From contig JACKLK010000001.1 of the NCBI GenBank assembly GCA_024236015.1, forward strand, positions 1,116,001 through 1,180,000: DNA of 64,000 bases, given 5' to 3'. Position numbers and translations under genes: made by a program. This document shows, one piece after another, positions 1 through 9,194 of the stretch. The notes beneath the pieces were generated by a model that saw nothing but the letters and a program-made list of their open reading frames with translations, was not told the DNA's origin and made no database searches. The DNA is from Rhodoferax sp. GTDB taxonomy: Bacteria > Pseudomonadota > Gammaproteobacteria > Burkholderiales > Burkholderiaceae_C. Every line of letters begins with the position of its first letter. Positions within the stretch are counted from its first letter, which is position 1.

Positions 1-1427
1 TGCAGCGATACCGTCTTGCCGATGAATTCGCACAGGCCGGCCAGGTGCTGGCTCTCTTCGTCCAGGAACAGTTCGATGACCCGTGGCGAGGCCACGACGC
101 GGAACTCGCGCGGATTGAACTGCCGCGCCTCGCGCAGGATCTCGCGCAGGATGTCGTAGGCCACGCTGCGCGCGGTCTTGACGCTGCCCTTGCCCTGGCA
201 GGCCGCACACGGTTCGCACAACATGTGCGCGAGCGATTCGCGGGTGCGCTTGCGTGTCATCTCGACCAGGCCGAGCTGCGAAAAGCCGCCGGCCATGGTC
301 TTGACCCGGTCGCGCCCGAGCTGCTTGCGGAACTCGGCCAGCACCGCATCCCGGTGATCCTCGCGCACCATGTCGATGAAGTCGACGATGATGATGCCGC
401 CCAGGTTGCGCAACCGCAACTGGCGCGCGATGGCCTGCGCCGCCTCCAGATTGGTCTTGAAGATGGTGTCGTCGAAATTGCGCGCACCGACATAACCACC
501 GGTGTTGACGTCCATCGTCGTCAGCGCTTCGGTCTGGTCGACGATCAGGTAGCCGCCGGACTTCAGGTCGACGCGGCGTCCCAGGGCCCGCGCGATCTCC
601 TCGTCGACACCGTACAGGTCGAAGATCGGCCGCTCGCCCTTGTAGTGCTGCAATTTGCCGACCGCCGACGGCATGAAGGCACGCCCGAAGGCCATAAGCT
701 GGTCGAACTGCTCGCGCGAATCGACGCGGATCGATTGCGTGGATTCGCCCGTGAGGTCGCGCAATACGCGCTGGATCAGGCTCAGGTCCTGGTGCAGCAG
801 GCTGCCCGGTGGCGAGCGCAGCGACGCCTGCTTGATGCCGGCCCAGGTCTTGCGCAGGTAGGCGATGTCCTCCGCCAGTTCGGCGTCGGTGGCGTCCTCG
901 CCATTGGTGCGCAGGATGAAGCCGCCGCCTTCCGGGCGGGTCAGGGTCTGCAACCGCTGGCGCAGTTCGTCGCGCAGCGTCGGCGCGATCTTCTGCGATA
1001 CACCCACGTGGTCGTCCTGCGGCAGGAACACCAGCAGCCGTCCGGCCACGCTGATCTGGGTCGACAGGCGCGCGCCCTTGGTACCGATAGGATCCTTGAT
1101 GACCTGCACCATCAATGCCTGGCCTTCGAACACCTGGCGCTCGATCGGAATCTGCGCCTGGCTGGAGCGCGCGACCTGCGGCGGCTCACCTTCGGGCTGG
1201 CGGTTCCAGACATCGGCCACGTGCAGGAACGCGGCGCGTTCGAGCCCGATGTCGATGAAGGCCGACTGCATGCCGGGCAGGACGCGCGCGACCTTGCCCT
1301 GGTAGACATTGCCGACCAGGCCGCGCTCGAGCGAGCGCTCGACGTGCAATTCCTGCACCGCACCACTTTCCACCACCGCCACGCGGGTTTCCTGCGGCGA
1401 CCAGTTGATCAGAATGTCCTGTTGCAT
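1..1427 (-). CDS. rng: Ribonuclease G (3' end outside window)
   Basis: Endoribonuclease of the RNase E/G family, which matures 16S rRNA 5' ends and takes part in mRNA decay. About 475 codons are visible; the reading frame runs off the left edge, and by comparison with the E. coli protein (about 489 residues) only the last 10-20 residues are missing. The start MQQDILINWSPQETR is typical of RNase G. The catalytic domain contains the EALTTMDVNTGG segment and the VDFIDM segment, which carry the family's metal-binding aspartates. The Zn-link is present as CEPCAACQGKG. The C-terminal scaffold domain of RNase E is absent, which supports RNase G. It lies just downstream of maf, the same rng-maf neighbourhood as in E. 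coli. Confidence 0.95.
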   Translation of the reverse strand, partial: MQQDILINWSPQETRVAVVESGAVQELHVERSLERGLVGNVYQGKVARVLPGMQSAFIDIGLERAAFLHVADVWNRQPEGEPPQVARSSQAQIPIERQVFEGQALMVQVIKDPIGTKGARLSTQISVAGRLLVFLPQDDHVGVSQKIAPTLRDELRQRLQTLTRPEGGGFILRTNGEDATDAELAEDIAYLRKTWAGIKQASLRSPPGSLLHQDLSLIQRVLRDLTGESTQSIRVDSREQFDQLMAFGRAFMPSAVGKLQHYKGERPIFDLYGVDEEIARALGRRVDLKSGGYLIVDQTEALTTMDVNTGGYVGARNFDDTIFKTNLEAAQAIARQLRLRNLGGIIIVDFIDMVREDHRDAVLAEFRKQLGRDRVKTMAGGFSQLGLVEMTRKRTRESLAHMLCEPCAACQGKGSVKTARSVAYDILREILREARQFNPREFRVVASPRVIELFLDEESQHLAGLCEFIGKTVSL

Positions 1428-1451
1428 GGCGGCATGGGTTTGAAGGTCTGG

Positions 1452-2060
1452 CTAAGGTCCGACCGGATGTCCCACCGCCTGCAACAACGCGGCGGTCTCG
1501 AACAAGGGCAAGCCCATGATGCCAGAGTAGCTGCCGCGGATCTCGCGGATGAACGCCGCCGCCCTGCCCTGTACGGCATAGGCCCCGGCCTTGCCCATTG
1601 GCTCGCCCGAGGCCACATAGGCGCGCACGGCTGCGGCCCCCATCGCGGCAAACCGGACCTGCGAGACGTTCAGCGCCTCGTGGCGCCGGCGCCCGCTGCC
1701 GACCGCCACGGCGGTCAGCACCCGATGGCTGCGACCGGCCAGTTGGCGCAACATGTCGGCGGCCTGCGCCGCGTCCGCGGGTTTGCCCAGGATGCGCCGC
1801 CCCAGCGCCACGGTGGTGTCGGCGCACAACACCGGGCCCGGTGGCAGGCCGCGCCGCCGGCGGCGTGCCAGCGCCGCGTCGAGCTTGAGCCCGGTCACGC
1901 GCACGACATAGTCGGCGGGCCCTTCGCCCGGCATCTCGGCTTCGAGTGCCTCCGCGTTTTCGTCGGCGTCCGGCAGCAGCAGTTCGTGCCGCACGCCCAG
2001 TTGCTCGAGCAACTGGCTGCGGCGCGGGCTTTGCGAGGCCAGGTAGACAACAGGGGTCAT
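1452..2060 (-). CDS. maf: Maf nucleoside triphosphate pyrophosphatase
   Basis: 202-residue Maf-family house-cleaning nucleotide pyrophosphatase, which hydrolyses non-canonical or excess NTPs (dTTP/UTP or methylated GTP depending on subfamily). The N-terminal ASQSPRR signature follows the start MTPVVYLASQSPRR. The middle VLCADTTVALG segment carries the catalytic acid, and the C-terminal YAVQGRAAAFIREIRGSYSGIMGLPLF block is the usual Maf tail. The ATG at 2060 was chosen because the family motif begins seven residues later; the frame is open further upstream. The stop lies 24 bases before rng. Adjacency to rng suggests the YhdE-type subfamily, but this is inference. Confidence 0.93.
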   Translation of the reverse strand: MTPVVYLASQSPRRSQLLEQLGVRHELLLPDADENAEALEAEMPGEGPADYVVRVTGLKLDAALARRRRRGLPPGPVLCADTTVALGRRILGKPADAAQAADMLRQLAGRSHRVLTAVAVGSGRRRHEALNVSQVRFAAMGAAAVRAYVASGEPMGKAGAYAVQGRAAAFIREIRGSYSGIMGLPLFETAALLQAVGHPVGP

Positions 2061-2082
2061 GGATGAAGCGCGGTGGTGCGAG

Positions 2083-2550
2083 TCATTCCCGATGATAGGG
2101 ATGATTGGCGTTGATCGACCAGGCGCGGTACAACTGCTCGACGAGCAACACCCGGGCCATGGCATGGGGCAAGGTCAGGTCCGACAGGCGCAGCCTTTCG
2201 TGGGCCGCCTGCTTGAACGCGGGCTCCAGGCCATCCGGCCCGCCGATCACCAAGGCGACATCCGTGGCGTCGAGCTGCCACTGCCGCAGCCGGGCGGCCA
2301 GGGCCATGGTGGTGACCGCACTGCCATGTTCGTCGAGAACCACGATGCGGCTGCCCGGGCTGATCGCCGCCTCGATGCGGCTGCGCTCGGCGGCCAGCAG
2401 GGCCGGCAAGGCCTGCGATGCACGGGCCTGCGTCTTGACCGCCTTGAGCTCGAGCCGCAACTCGGGGGGGAAACGCTTGGCGTAGTCGTCCCAGGCCGTC
2501 TGGGCCCACGCCGGCAGGCGCTGGCCGACGGCGACGACGACCAGTTTCAC
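2083..2550 (-). CDS. rlmH: 23S rRNA (pseudouridine-1915-N3)-methyltransferase RlmH
   Basis: 155-residue SPOUT-class methyltransferase that methylates pseudouridine 1915 in helix 69 of 23S rRNA, acting as a homodimer on 70S ribosomes. The length matches the family exactly. The trefoil-knot SAM site is visible as VALVIGGPDGLEP, followed by LSDLTLPHAMARVLLVEQLYRAWSI and the conserved C-terminal NHPYHRE. The start MKLVVVAVG is unambiguous. It sits between rsfS and maf on the same strand. The grouping nadD-rsfS-rlmH-maf is widely conserved in betaproteobacteria and suggests co-transcription. Confidence 0.97.
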   Translation of the reverse strand: MKLVVVAVGQRLPAWAQTAWDDYAKRFPPELRLELKAVKTQARASQALPALLAAERSRIEAAISPGSRIVVLDEHGSAVTTMALAARLRQWQLDATDVALVIGGPDGLEPAFKQAAHERLRLSDLTLPHAMARVLLVEQLYRAWSINANHPYHRE

Positions 2551-2583
2551 GGTGCCAGGCTCAAGCGATGACCTTGGTCAGGT

Positions 2584-3282
2584 TCATGCCTTGCGTGCGG
2601 GTGTTTTGCGGGTCGCCGACCTGGCCGGCGCCGCCGTGGCACCCCGCTTGCCCGCCGGTGCGGCCTTGCGCGCCGGTTTTCCCACCACGACGGTCTTGAT
2701 GGCGGCCTTGGGGCGGCTGGCGTCCGGCGCCGCGGCACGCGTCGACGCCCGCTTGGCGGCAGGCTTGCCGGTGGCGGCGGTACGGCTGGTCTTGCCCGCG
2801 GCCGTGCCGCCGGCGGCGGTCTTGCCGGCGCCCGGCTTGCGGGCCGGAGCCTTGGCTGGCGTGGCTGGCGCGGCGGACTTCTTCGCCGCCGCCGCTTCGA
2901 CCACCGGTTTGCTGGCGCCGAACTTCAGCCGCACCGGTTTCTCGCCCCACAACTCCTCGAGGTGGTAGTAGGAGCGGAACGTGGGTTGCATGATGTGCAC
3001 CACCGCCTGCGCGCAGTCGACGATGATCCATTCGCCATTGGCCTCGCCTTCGATGCGCGGCTTGGGAAAACCCGCCTCGCGGACCGCATCGCGCACGCTG
3101 GCGGCCAGGGCCTTGGTCTGCCGGTTCGAGGTGCCCGAAGCCACGATGACCCGCTCGAACAGCGACGAGAGATGCTCGGTGTCGAACACCTGGATGTCCT
3201 GGGCCTTGACGTCCTCGAGCCCGTCGACGATGGCTCGCTGGAGCTTCTGGGTATTGCGTTTGGCGGCGGTGTCAGTGGTCAT
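2584..3282 (-). CDS. rsfS: Ribosomal silencing factor RsfS with long basic tail
   Basis: RsfS (YbeB/Iojap) binds uL14 on the large subunit and blocks subunit joining during starvation. Residues 1 to about 115 form the normal domain (KLQRAIVDGLEDVKAQDIQVFD ... NGEWIIVDCAQAVVHIM ... YHLEELWG). The predicted protein is 232 residues, about twice the usual length. The extra C-terminal part of roughly 105 residues is almost entirely Ala, Lys, Pro, Arg, Gly and Thr, resembling histone H1-like or AlgP-like tails. The ATG at 3282 overlaps the nadD stop in TGATG, which fixes the start; the frame stays open upstream through nadD. Function of the core is secure, while that of the tail is unknown. Confidence 0.93.
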   Translation of the reverse strand: MTTDTAAKRNTQKLQRAIVDGLEDVKAQDIQVFDTEHLSSLFERVIVASGTSNRQTKALAASVRDAVREAGFPKPRIEGEANGEWIIVDCAQAVVHIMQPTFRSYYHLEELWGEKPVRLKFGASKPVVEAAAAKKSAAPATPAKAPARKPGAGKTAAGGTAAGKTSRTAATGKPAAKRASTRAAAPDASRPKAAIKTVVVGKPARKAAPAGKRGATAAPARSATRKTPARKA

Positions 3283-3899
3283 CAAGTGGTTTGGTAGAGG
3301 CGATGAAGAACAATATAACGCGCAACCGGCTCGCCAACCAGAGGAACAATACTCTGGCCGCTGCTGGCGCGGTGGCGGATGTCGGTGGCGCTGGTGTCGG
3401 AAAGGGGCAGGCGCAGCTGCAGGAATCGCTGCCGCAGGCCATCGGGCGCCTGGAACCCGGTGGCCGCCGCCGTGGGATCGGCACGCCCGGCCACGCAGAT
3501 TGTAGCGAGCGCCACGACCTGTTCCCAGGCATGCCAGCTGGGCAAGGCCTGCGCCTGGTCCTGGCCGATGATCAGGAACAACGCGGCCTGGGGCCATTCG
3601 CCGCGCAATTCGCGCAAGGTGTCCACGGTATAACTCGGCCCGGAGCGCGCGATCTCGCGAGTGTCGATCTGCACCCGCGGCAGGTCGTCGAACGCGAGAT
3701 GGGCCATCGCTACCCGATGCGCGGCATCGGTCAACGGCCGGCGCTTGTGCCAGGCCTGACCGGTCGGCACGATCTGCAGACGATCGAGTTGCAACTGTTC
3801 CAGCGCGGTCTCGACCAGCACGCGGTGCATCAGATGCGGCGGGTCGAAGGCGCCGCCGAACACGCCCAGGCGCCGCACGTCGCCGTTCGCTGGTGTCAA
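3282..3899 (-). CDS. nadD: Nicotinate-nucleotide adenylyltransferase
   Basis: 205-residue NadD, which transfers AMP from ATP to nicotinate mononucleotide to make deamido-NAD in NAD biosynthesis. The nucleotidyltransferase signature GVFGGAFDPPHLMHR is near residue 12, and the C-terminal LPLSDTSATDIRHR is the ISSTxIR-type motif. The start codon overlaps the hemF stop by four bases and the stop overlaps the rsfS start by one base. The three genes are therefore probably translationally coupled. Confidence 0.96.
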   Translation of the reverse strand: MTPANGDVRRLGVFGGAFDPPHLMHRVLVETALEQLQLDRLQIVPTGQAWHKRRPLTDAAHRVAMAHLAFDDLPRVQIDTREIARSGPSYTVDTLRELRGEWPQAALFLIIGQDQAQALPSWHAWEQVVALATICVAGRADPTAAATGFQAPDGLRQRFLQLRLPLSDTSATDIRHRASSGQSIVPLVGEPVARYIVLHRLYQTT

Positions 3900-4837
3900 A
3901 CCCAGTCCCTTCGCACCAGGAAACGGTGCAGCAGATCATGCTCGGCCGTTCCCGGTCGCGGCTGCTCCTGGTACGACCATCGCACCAGGGGCGGCATCGA
4001 CAGCAGGATGGACTCGGTCCGTCCGCCGGACTGCAGGCCGAAATGGGTGCCGCGGTCCCACACCAGGTTGAACTCGACATAACGACCGCGCCGGTACAGC
4101 TGGAACTCCCGCTCGCGCTCACCGAACGGCATCGCGCCGCGTCGCTCGACGATGGGCAGGTAGGCTTGCAGGAAGGCGTCGCCGACCGCGCGTTGCAGCG
4201 CGAACCCGGCGTCGAAATCGGATGCGCTGAAGTCGTCGAAGAAGATGCCGCCCACGCCCCGCTGCTCCTGGCGGTGCTTGAGAAAGAAATACTCGTCGCA
4301 CCACTGCTTGAAGCGCGGATACAAGTCGGCCCCGAAGGGCTCGAGCGCAGCCTTGCAGGTGGCATGGAAATGCACGGCATCGTCGTCGAAGCCGTAATAC
4401 GGCGTGAGATCCATGCCACCGCCGAACCAGCAGACCTGCTTGTCCGTGCCCGGAAACGCGGCCAGCATGCGTACGTTCATGTGGACCGTGGGTACGTACG
4501 GATTGCGCGGATGGAACACCAGCGACACACCCAGTGCCTCGAACGGTGCACCGGCGAGTTCGGCCCGGTTCTGCGTCGCCGATGGCGGTAGTGCCTTGCC
4601 GCGCACATGCGAGAAGCCGCAACCCGCGCGTTCGAACACCTTGCCCTGCTCCAGGATCCGGGTCAGGCCGTCGCCTTGCAGCGGCTCGGACGGCTCCTTG
4701 CGCCAGGCATCGTCGAGGAAAGGCGAGCCGTCGATGGCGGCAATCGCCGTGCAGATGCGCTGCTGCAGGTCCAGCAGGTACCGGCGCACCGCCGGCACGC
4801 GCTGCAGCGGCGGCAGGCCCGGCTCAGCGGACATCAT
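3896..4837 (-). CDS. hemF: Oxygen-dependent coproporphyrinogen III oxidase
   Basis: HemF oxidatively decarboxylates coproporphyrinogen III to protoporphyrinogen IX using O2 in haem synthesis. The 313-residue length fits the family. The conserved HPRNPYVPTVHMNVR and CWFGGGMDLTPYYGFDDD blocks are visible. So are DEYFFLKHR, RGVGGIFFDD and YVEFNLVWDRGTHFGLQSGGRTESILMS-type segments (here ILLS). Two adjacent ATG codons at 4837 and 4834 could start it; 4837 is used. It begins 38 bases after purD and overlaps nadD by four bases. Confidence 0.96.
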   Translation of the reverse strand: MMSAEPGLPPLQRVPAVRRYLLDLQQRICTAIAAIDGSPFLDDAWRKEPSEPLQGDGLTRILEQGKVFERAGCGFSHVRGKALPPSATQNRAELAGAPFEALGVSLVFHPRNPYVPTVHMNVRMLAAFPGTDKQVCWFGGGMDLTPYYGFDDDAVHFHATCKAALEPFGADLYPRFKQWCDEYFFLKHRQEQRGVGGIFFDDFSASDFDAGFALQRAVGDAFLQAYLPIVERRGAMPFGEREREFQLYRRGRYVEFNLVWDRGTHFGLQSGGRTESILLSMPPLVRWSYQEQPRPGTAEHDLLHRFLVRRDWV

Positions 4838-4875
4838 GGTGCACCGCGGGTTGGCCGTGACGCCCGCGGACGCGC

Positions 4876-6144
4876 TCAGGCGGCACGATGACCGATGTCG
4901 CCACGGTATTGCATGCCATCGAACTGGATCTCGCGCACCACCTCGTAGGCGCGCTGCTGGGCCTGGCGCACGTTGTCGGCCAGGGCGGTCACGCACAACA
5001 CCCGCCCGCCACTGGTGAACACATCGTCGCCTTCGCGCCGGGTCCCGGCGTGAAAGACCATCACGTCGGCACCCGGTTGCGGCAGGCCCCGGATCCGGTC
5101 GTCGGTGCGCGGTTGTTGCGGATAGTCCTTGGCGGCGAGCACCACGCCCAGCGCCGTGCGCCGATCCCACTGCAGTTCGATCTGGTCGAGCTTGCGATCC
5201 TCACCGGTCTCGGTGGCCGCCAGCAGCAACTCGAGCAGGTCGGTCTTGAGCCGCATCAGGATCGGCTGCGTCTCGGGGTCGCCGAGCCGGCAGTTGAACT
5301 CCAGCGTGCGTGGCTGGCCATGGGCATCGATCATCAGCCCGGCGTACAGGAAGCCGGTATAGGCGATGCCGTCCTTCTCCATGCCGCGGATCGTGGGCAG
5401 GATGATCTCGCGCATGGCCTTGGCGTGCACGGCCGGCGTCACCACGGCGGCCGGTGAATACGCCCCCATGCCCCCGGTGTTCGGGCCCTGGTCGCCATCG
5501 AGCAGGCGCTTGTGGTCCTGGCTGGTGGCCAGCGCCAGCACGTTCTTGCCGTCGCACATGACGATGAAGCTGGCCTCCTCGCCCTCGAGGCACTGCTCGA
5601 TCACCACCCGGGTGTCCGGATCTGCGACTTCGGGCAGCATGCGGTCGATCGCCGCGTGCGCCTGTTCGATCTCGCGGGCGACCACCACGCCCTTGCCGGC
5701 CGCCAGGCCATCGGCCTTGACGACGATGGGGGCACCCCGGTCCGTCACGAAGGCATGCGCCTGTGCCCGGTCGGAGAAGGTCATGTGCAAGGCCGTCGGG
5801 ATGTTGTGGCGCTGCATGAAGTCCTTGGAAAAGGCCTTCGAGCTCTCGAGCCGTGCCGCGGCCTTGGTCGGGCCGAAGATGCGCAGTCCGCGTTCGCGGA
5901 ACAGGTCGACCACGCCCGCGGCCAGCGGCACTTCGGGACCGACCACGGTCAGGCCGATCTTCTCGTTCACGGCCCAGTCGCACAACTGCGCCAGGTCGGT
6001 GATCTCGATGTTGCGGATCCGTTCGGCCTGCGCCGTGCCGCCGTTGCCCGGCGCGACGAACACGGTCTCGATCCGGCTGGACTGGGCCAGCTTCCAGGCC
6101 AGCGCATGTTCGCGGCCGCCGCCGCCAATGACCAGTACCTTCAT
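4876..6144 (-). CDS. purD: Phosphoribosylamine-glycine ligase (GARS)
   Basis: PurD catalyses ATP-dependent ligation of glycine to 5-phosphoribosylamine, the second step of purine synthesis. The 422-residue ATP-grasp protein begins MKVLVIGGGGREHALAWKL and contains FGPTKAAARLESSKAFSKDFM, VVKADGLAAGKGV, LEGEEASFIVMCDG and the late LEFNCRLGDPETQPILMRL metal/ATP motif. The ATG overlaps the stop of the upstream yebC-type gene (ATGA), indicating coupling. It is followed by hemF. Confidence 0.97.
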   Translation of the reverse strand: MKVLVIGGGGREHALAWKLAQSSRIETVFVAPGNGGTAQAERIRNIEITDLAQLCDWAVNEKIGLTVVGPEVPLAAGVVDLFRERGLRIFGPTKAAARLESSKAFSKDFMQRHNIPTALHMTFSDRAQAHAFVTDRGAPIVVKADGLAAGKGVVVAREIEQAHAAIDRMLPEVADPDTRVVIEQCLEGEEASFIVMCDGKNVLALATSQDHKRLLDGDQGPNTGGMGAYSPAAVVTPAVHAKAMREIILPTIRGMEKDGIAYTGFLYAGLMIDAHGQPRTLEFNCRLGDPETQPILMRLKTDLLELLLAATETGEDRKLDQIELQWDRRTALGVVLAAKDYPQQPRTDDRIRGLPQPGADVMVFHAGTRREGDDVFTSGGRVLCVTALADNVRQAQQRAYEVVREIQFDGMQYRGDIGHRAA

Positions 6145-6860
6145 AGCGCGGCGTTGTGGTAGACCGCCTGCACGTCGTCGAGGTCTTCGAGCACGTCCAG
6201 CAGTTTCTGCATCCGGGCGGCATCGTCGCCCTCGAGATCGATCGGATTGTCGGCGCGCATCGTGACTTCCGCGACCTCGGCCTTGAAGCCGGCCGCCTCC
6301 AGCGCCGACTGGACCGCCTCGAAGTCGCCCGGCGCGCTCAGCACCTCGATGGCACCGTCGTCGTCGACGATCACGTCCTCGGCCCCGGCCTCGAGCGCGA
6401 CGTCCATCAGCTTTTCCTCGTCGGTGCCTGGCGCATAGACCAGCTGGCCGCAGTGCTTGAACTGGAAGGCCACCGACCCTTCGGTGCCCATGTTGCCGCC
6501 GTGCTTGCTGAAGGCGTGGCGTACCTCGGCCACGGTGCGCACCCGGTTGTCGGTCATGGTGTCGACGATGATGGCCGCGCCGCCGATGCCGTAGCCCTCG
6601 TAGCGGATCTCCTCGTAGTTGACGCCTTCAAGATTGCCGGTGGCCTTGTCGATGTTGCGCTTGACGGTATCGGCCGGCATGTTGGCCGCCTTGGCCTTCT
6701 CGACCGCCAGCCGCAGCCGCGGATTGGCCGTCAGGTCGCCGCCGCCGGTACGGGCAGCCACCATGATCTCGCGGATGACACGGGTCCAGACCTTGCCTCT
6801 TTTTTCATCCTGCCGCCCCTTGCGGTGCTGAATATTGGCCCATTTGCTGTGTCCTGCCAC
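6141..6860 (-). CDS. YebC/PmpR family protein
   Basis: 239-residue YebC/PmpR (TACO1-like) protein. Members have been described as transcriptional regulators and, for some, as factors helping ribosomes through difficult proline stretches. It starts VAGHSKWANIQHRKGRQDEKRGK, the family hallmark, from a GTG at 6860 preceded by an AAGGAA Shine-Dalgarno sequence. The annotated frame would be longer from an upstream ATG, but the hallmark and ribosome site fix the GTG. Later blocks include NMPADTVKRNIDKATG and GGNMGTEGSVAFQF. It is the first gene of the purD-hemF-nadD group and diverges from the YjgR-like gene. Confidence 0.95.
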   Translation of the reverse strand: MAGHSKWANIQHRKGRQDEKRGKVWTRVIREIMVAARTGGGDLTANPRLRLAVEKAKAANMPADTVKRNIDKATGNLEGVNYEEIRYEGYGIGGAAIIVDTMTDNRVRTVAEVRHAFSKHGGNMGTEGSVAFQFKHCGQLVYAPGTDEEKLMDVALEAGAEDVIVDDDGAIEVLSAPGDFEAVQSALEAAGFKAEVAEVTMRADNPIDLEGDDAARMQKLLDVLEDLDDVQAVYHNAAL

Positions 6861-6919
6861 GCGGATTCCTTCAAAAAATTGGTTACCCTTGCGCCACGAT
6901 TGTACTTTTGGGAATCTCC

Positions 6920-8461
6920 ATGATCGAACCCTTCGTGATCGCACAGCGCGACGCCATCCGGTGCTGCCTGCAACCGGACAAGGCCAATCGCCACGGACTG
7001 ATCACCGGCGCCACCGGTACCGGCAAGACCATCACGCTGCAAACCCTGGCCGAAGCCTTCTCCGCGGCCGGCGTGCCGGTGTTCATGGCCGACGTCAAGG
7101 GCGACCTGACCGGCATCTCCCAGGCCGGCACGCTGGGCGACAAGCTGGGCCGGATCATCGCCGAACGCAAGCTCGACACGCCGGCCTTCTGCCCGTTCCC
7201 GGTCACCTTGTGGGACGTGTTCGGCAAGCAGGGCCATCCGGTGCGGGCCACCGTCAGCGACCTGGGCCCGTTGCTGCTGGCGCGCATGCTCAACCTCAAC
7301 GACACCCAGGCCGGCGTGTTGCAGCTGGTGTTCCGCATCGCCGACGACCAGGGCCTGCTGCTGCTCGACATGAAGGACCTGCGCAGCATGTGCCAGTTCG
7401 TCGGCGACAACGCATCGCAGTTCACGACCAGCTACGGCAACATCAGCGCGGCCAGCATCGGCGCGATCCAGCGGGGCCTGATGCAGATCGAGAGCCAGGG
7501 CGGCGACCAGTTCTTTGGCGAGCCCATGCTCAACATCGCCGATTTCATGCAGACCGACGGCAGCGGCAAGGGCGTGATCAACGTGCTCGCCGCAGACCAG
7601 TTGATGAACGCGCCACGGCTGTATGCGACCTTCCTGCTGTGGCTGCTCAGCGAACTGTTCGAGAACCTGCCCGAGGTCGGCGACCTGGACAAGCCCAAGC
7701 TGGTGTTCTTCTTCGACGAGGCCCACCTGCTGTTCGCCGATGCGCCCAAGGCGCTGATCGAGCGCATCGAGCTGGTGGTGCGCCTGGTGCGCAGCAAGGG
7801 CGTGGGCGTGTATTTCGTGACCCAGAACCCGCTGGACATTCCCGACGCGGTGCTGGCCCAGCTCGGCAACCGGGTGCAACACGCCCTGCGCGCGTTCACG
7901 CCACGCGACCAGAAAGCGGTGAAGTCCGCCGCCGAGACGATGCGCCAGAACCCGGCGCTGGACATCGCACAGGCCATCACCGAGCTGGCCGTGGGCGAGG
8001 CACTGGTCAGTTTCCTGGACGCAAAAGGCCGCCCCGGCGTGACCGAACGCGTGTTCGTGCTGCCCCCGCGCAGCCAGATCGGACCGATCACGGCCGCCCA
8101 GCGCCAGGCGCTGATCGCCGGCTCCATCGTCGCCGGCGTCTACGAGAAGGCCGTCGATCGCGCGTCGGCGCACGAAGCCATCAAGGCCCGCGTCGAGGCC
8201 ACGATGGCCGACGAGACCGCCGCCAAGGAACAGGCCGCCAGCATGGCGCGCACGGCGAAGGACCAGGCCGGCGCGGCGGCGGACGACGACGGCGGCCTCC
8301 TCGGTTCGCTGGGCGGTCTGCTCGGCGGCGGCAAGAGCGGCCGGCGCATGAGCGCCGGCGAACAGCTGTTCAAGAGCGCCGCCAGCGCCATCGGCAGCGA
8401 GGTCGGCCGCCAGATCATCCGCGGCGTGCTCGGTGGCATATTCGGAAGCAAGCGGCGCTGA
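6920..8461 (+). CDS. HerA/YjgR-like ATPase (DUF853)
   Basis: 513-residue P-loop ATPase of the helicase HerA-like/DUF853 group, equivalent to E. coli YjgR. Walker A GATGTGKTIT lies near residue 32, Walker B LVFFFDEAHLLF near 255, and a sensor-like GVYFVTQNPLDIPD segment near 290. The last roughly 100 residues are a low-complexity linker (Ala/Lys, then LLGSLGGLLGGGKSG) ending in GVLGGIFGSKRR. The family is usually hexameric and DNA-associated, but no physiological role is established for YjgR. The ATG at 6920 is preferred over an upstream TTG because GGGA lies seven bases before it. Confidence 0.88.
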   Translation: MIEPFVIAQRDAIRCCLQPDKANRHGLITGATGTGKTITLQTLAEAFSAAGVPVFMADVKGDLTGISQAGTLGDKLGRIIAERKLDTPAFCPFPVTLWDVFGKQGHPVRATVSDLGPLLLARMLNLNDTQAGVLQLVFRIADDQGLLLLDMKDLRSMCQFVGDNASQFTTSYGNISAASIGAIQRGLMQIESQGGDQFFGEPMLNIADFMQTDGSGKGVINVLAADQLMNAPRLYATFLLWLLSELFENLPEVGDLDKPKLVFFFDEAHLLFADAPKALIERIELVVRLVRSKGVGVYFVTQNPLDIPDAVLAQLGNRVQHALRAFTPRDQKAVKSAAETMRQNPALDIAQAITELAVGEALVSFLDAKGRPGVTERVFVLPPRSQIGPITAAQRQALIAGSIVAGVYEKAVDRASAHEAIKARVEATMADETAAKEQAASMARTAKDQAGAAADDDGGLLGSLGGLLGGGKSGRRMSAGEQLFKSAASAIGSEVGRQIIRGVLGGIFGSKRR

Positions 8462-8525
8462 GCCGCGCCTGCCTTGCAGCCGCCGGGCCGGACACACCAC
8501 CCCATACCCACGACAAGGACCCCCC

Positions 8526-9173
<648 letters not shown>

Positions 9174-9194
9174 CACGGGCCCCGGCTCGCCCCG

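Noticed and set aside
45..2066. 673-codon open frame on the plus strand
   Set aside because: It lies antisense to rng and maf, whose motifs are unmistakable on the minus strand. Long antisense frames are expected at this GC content.
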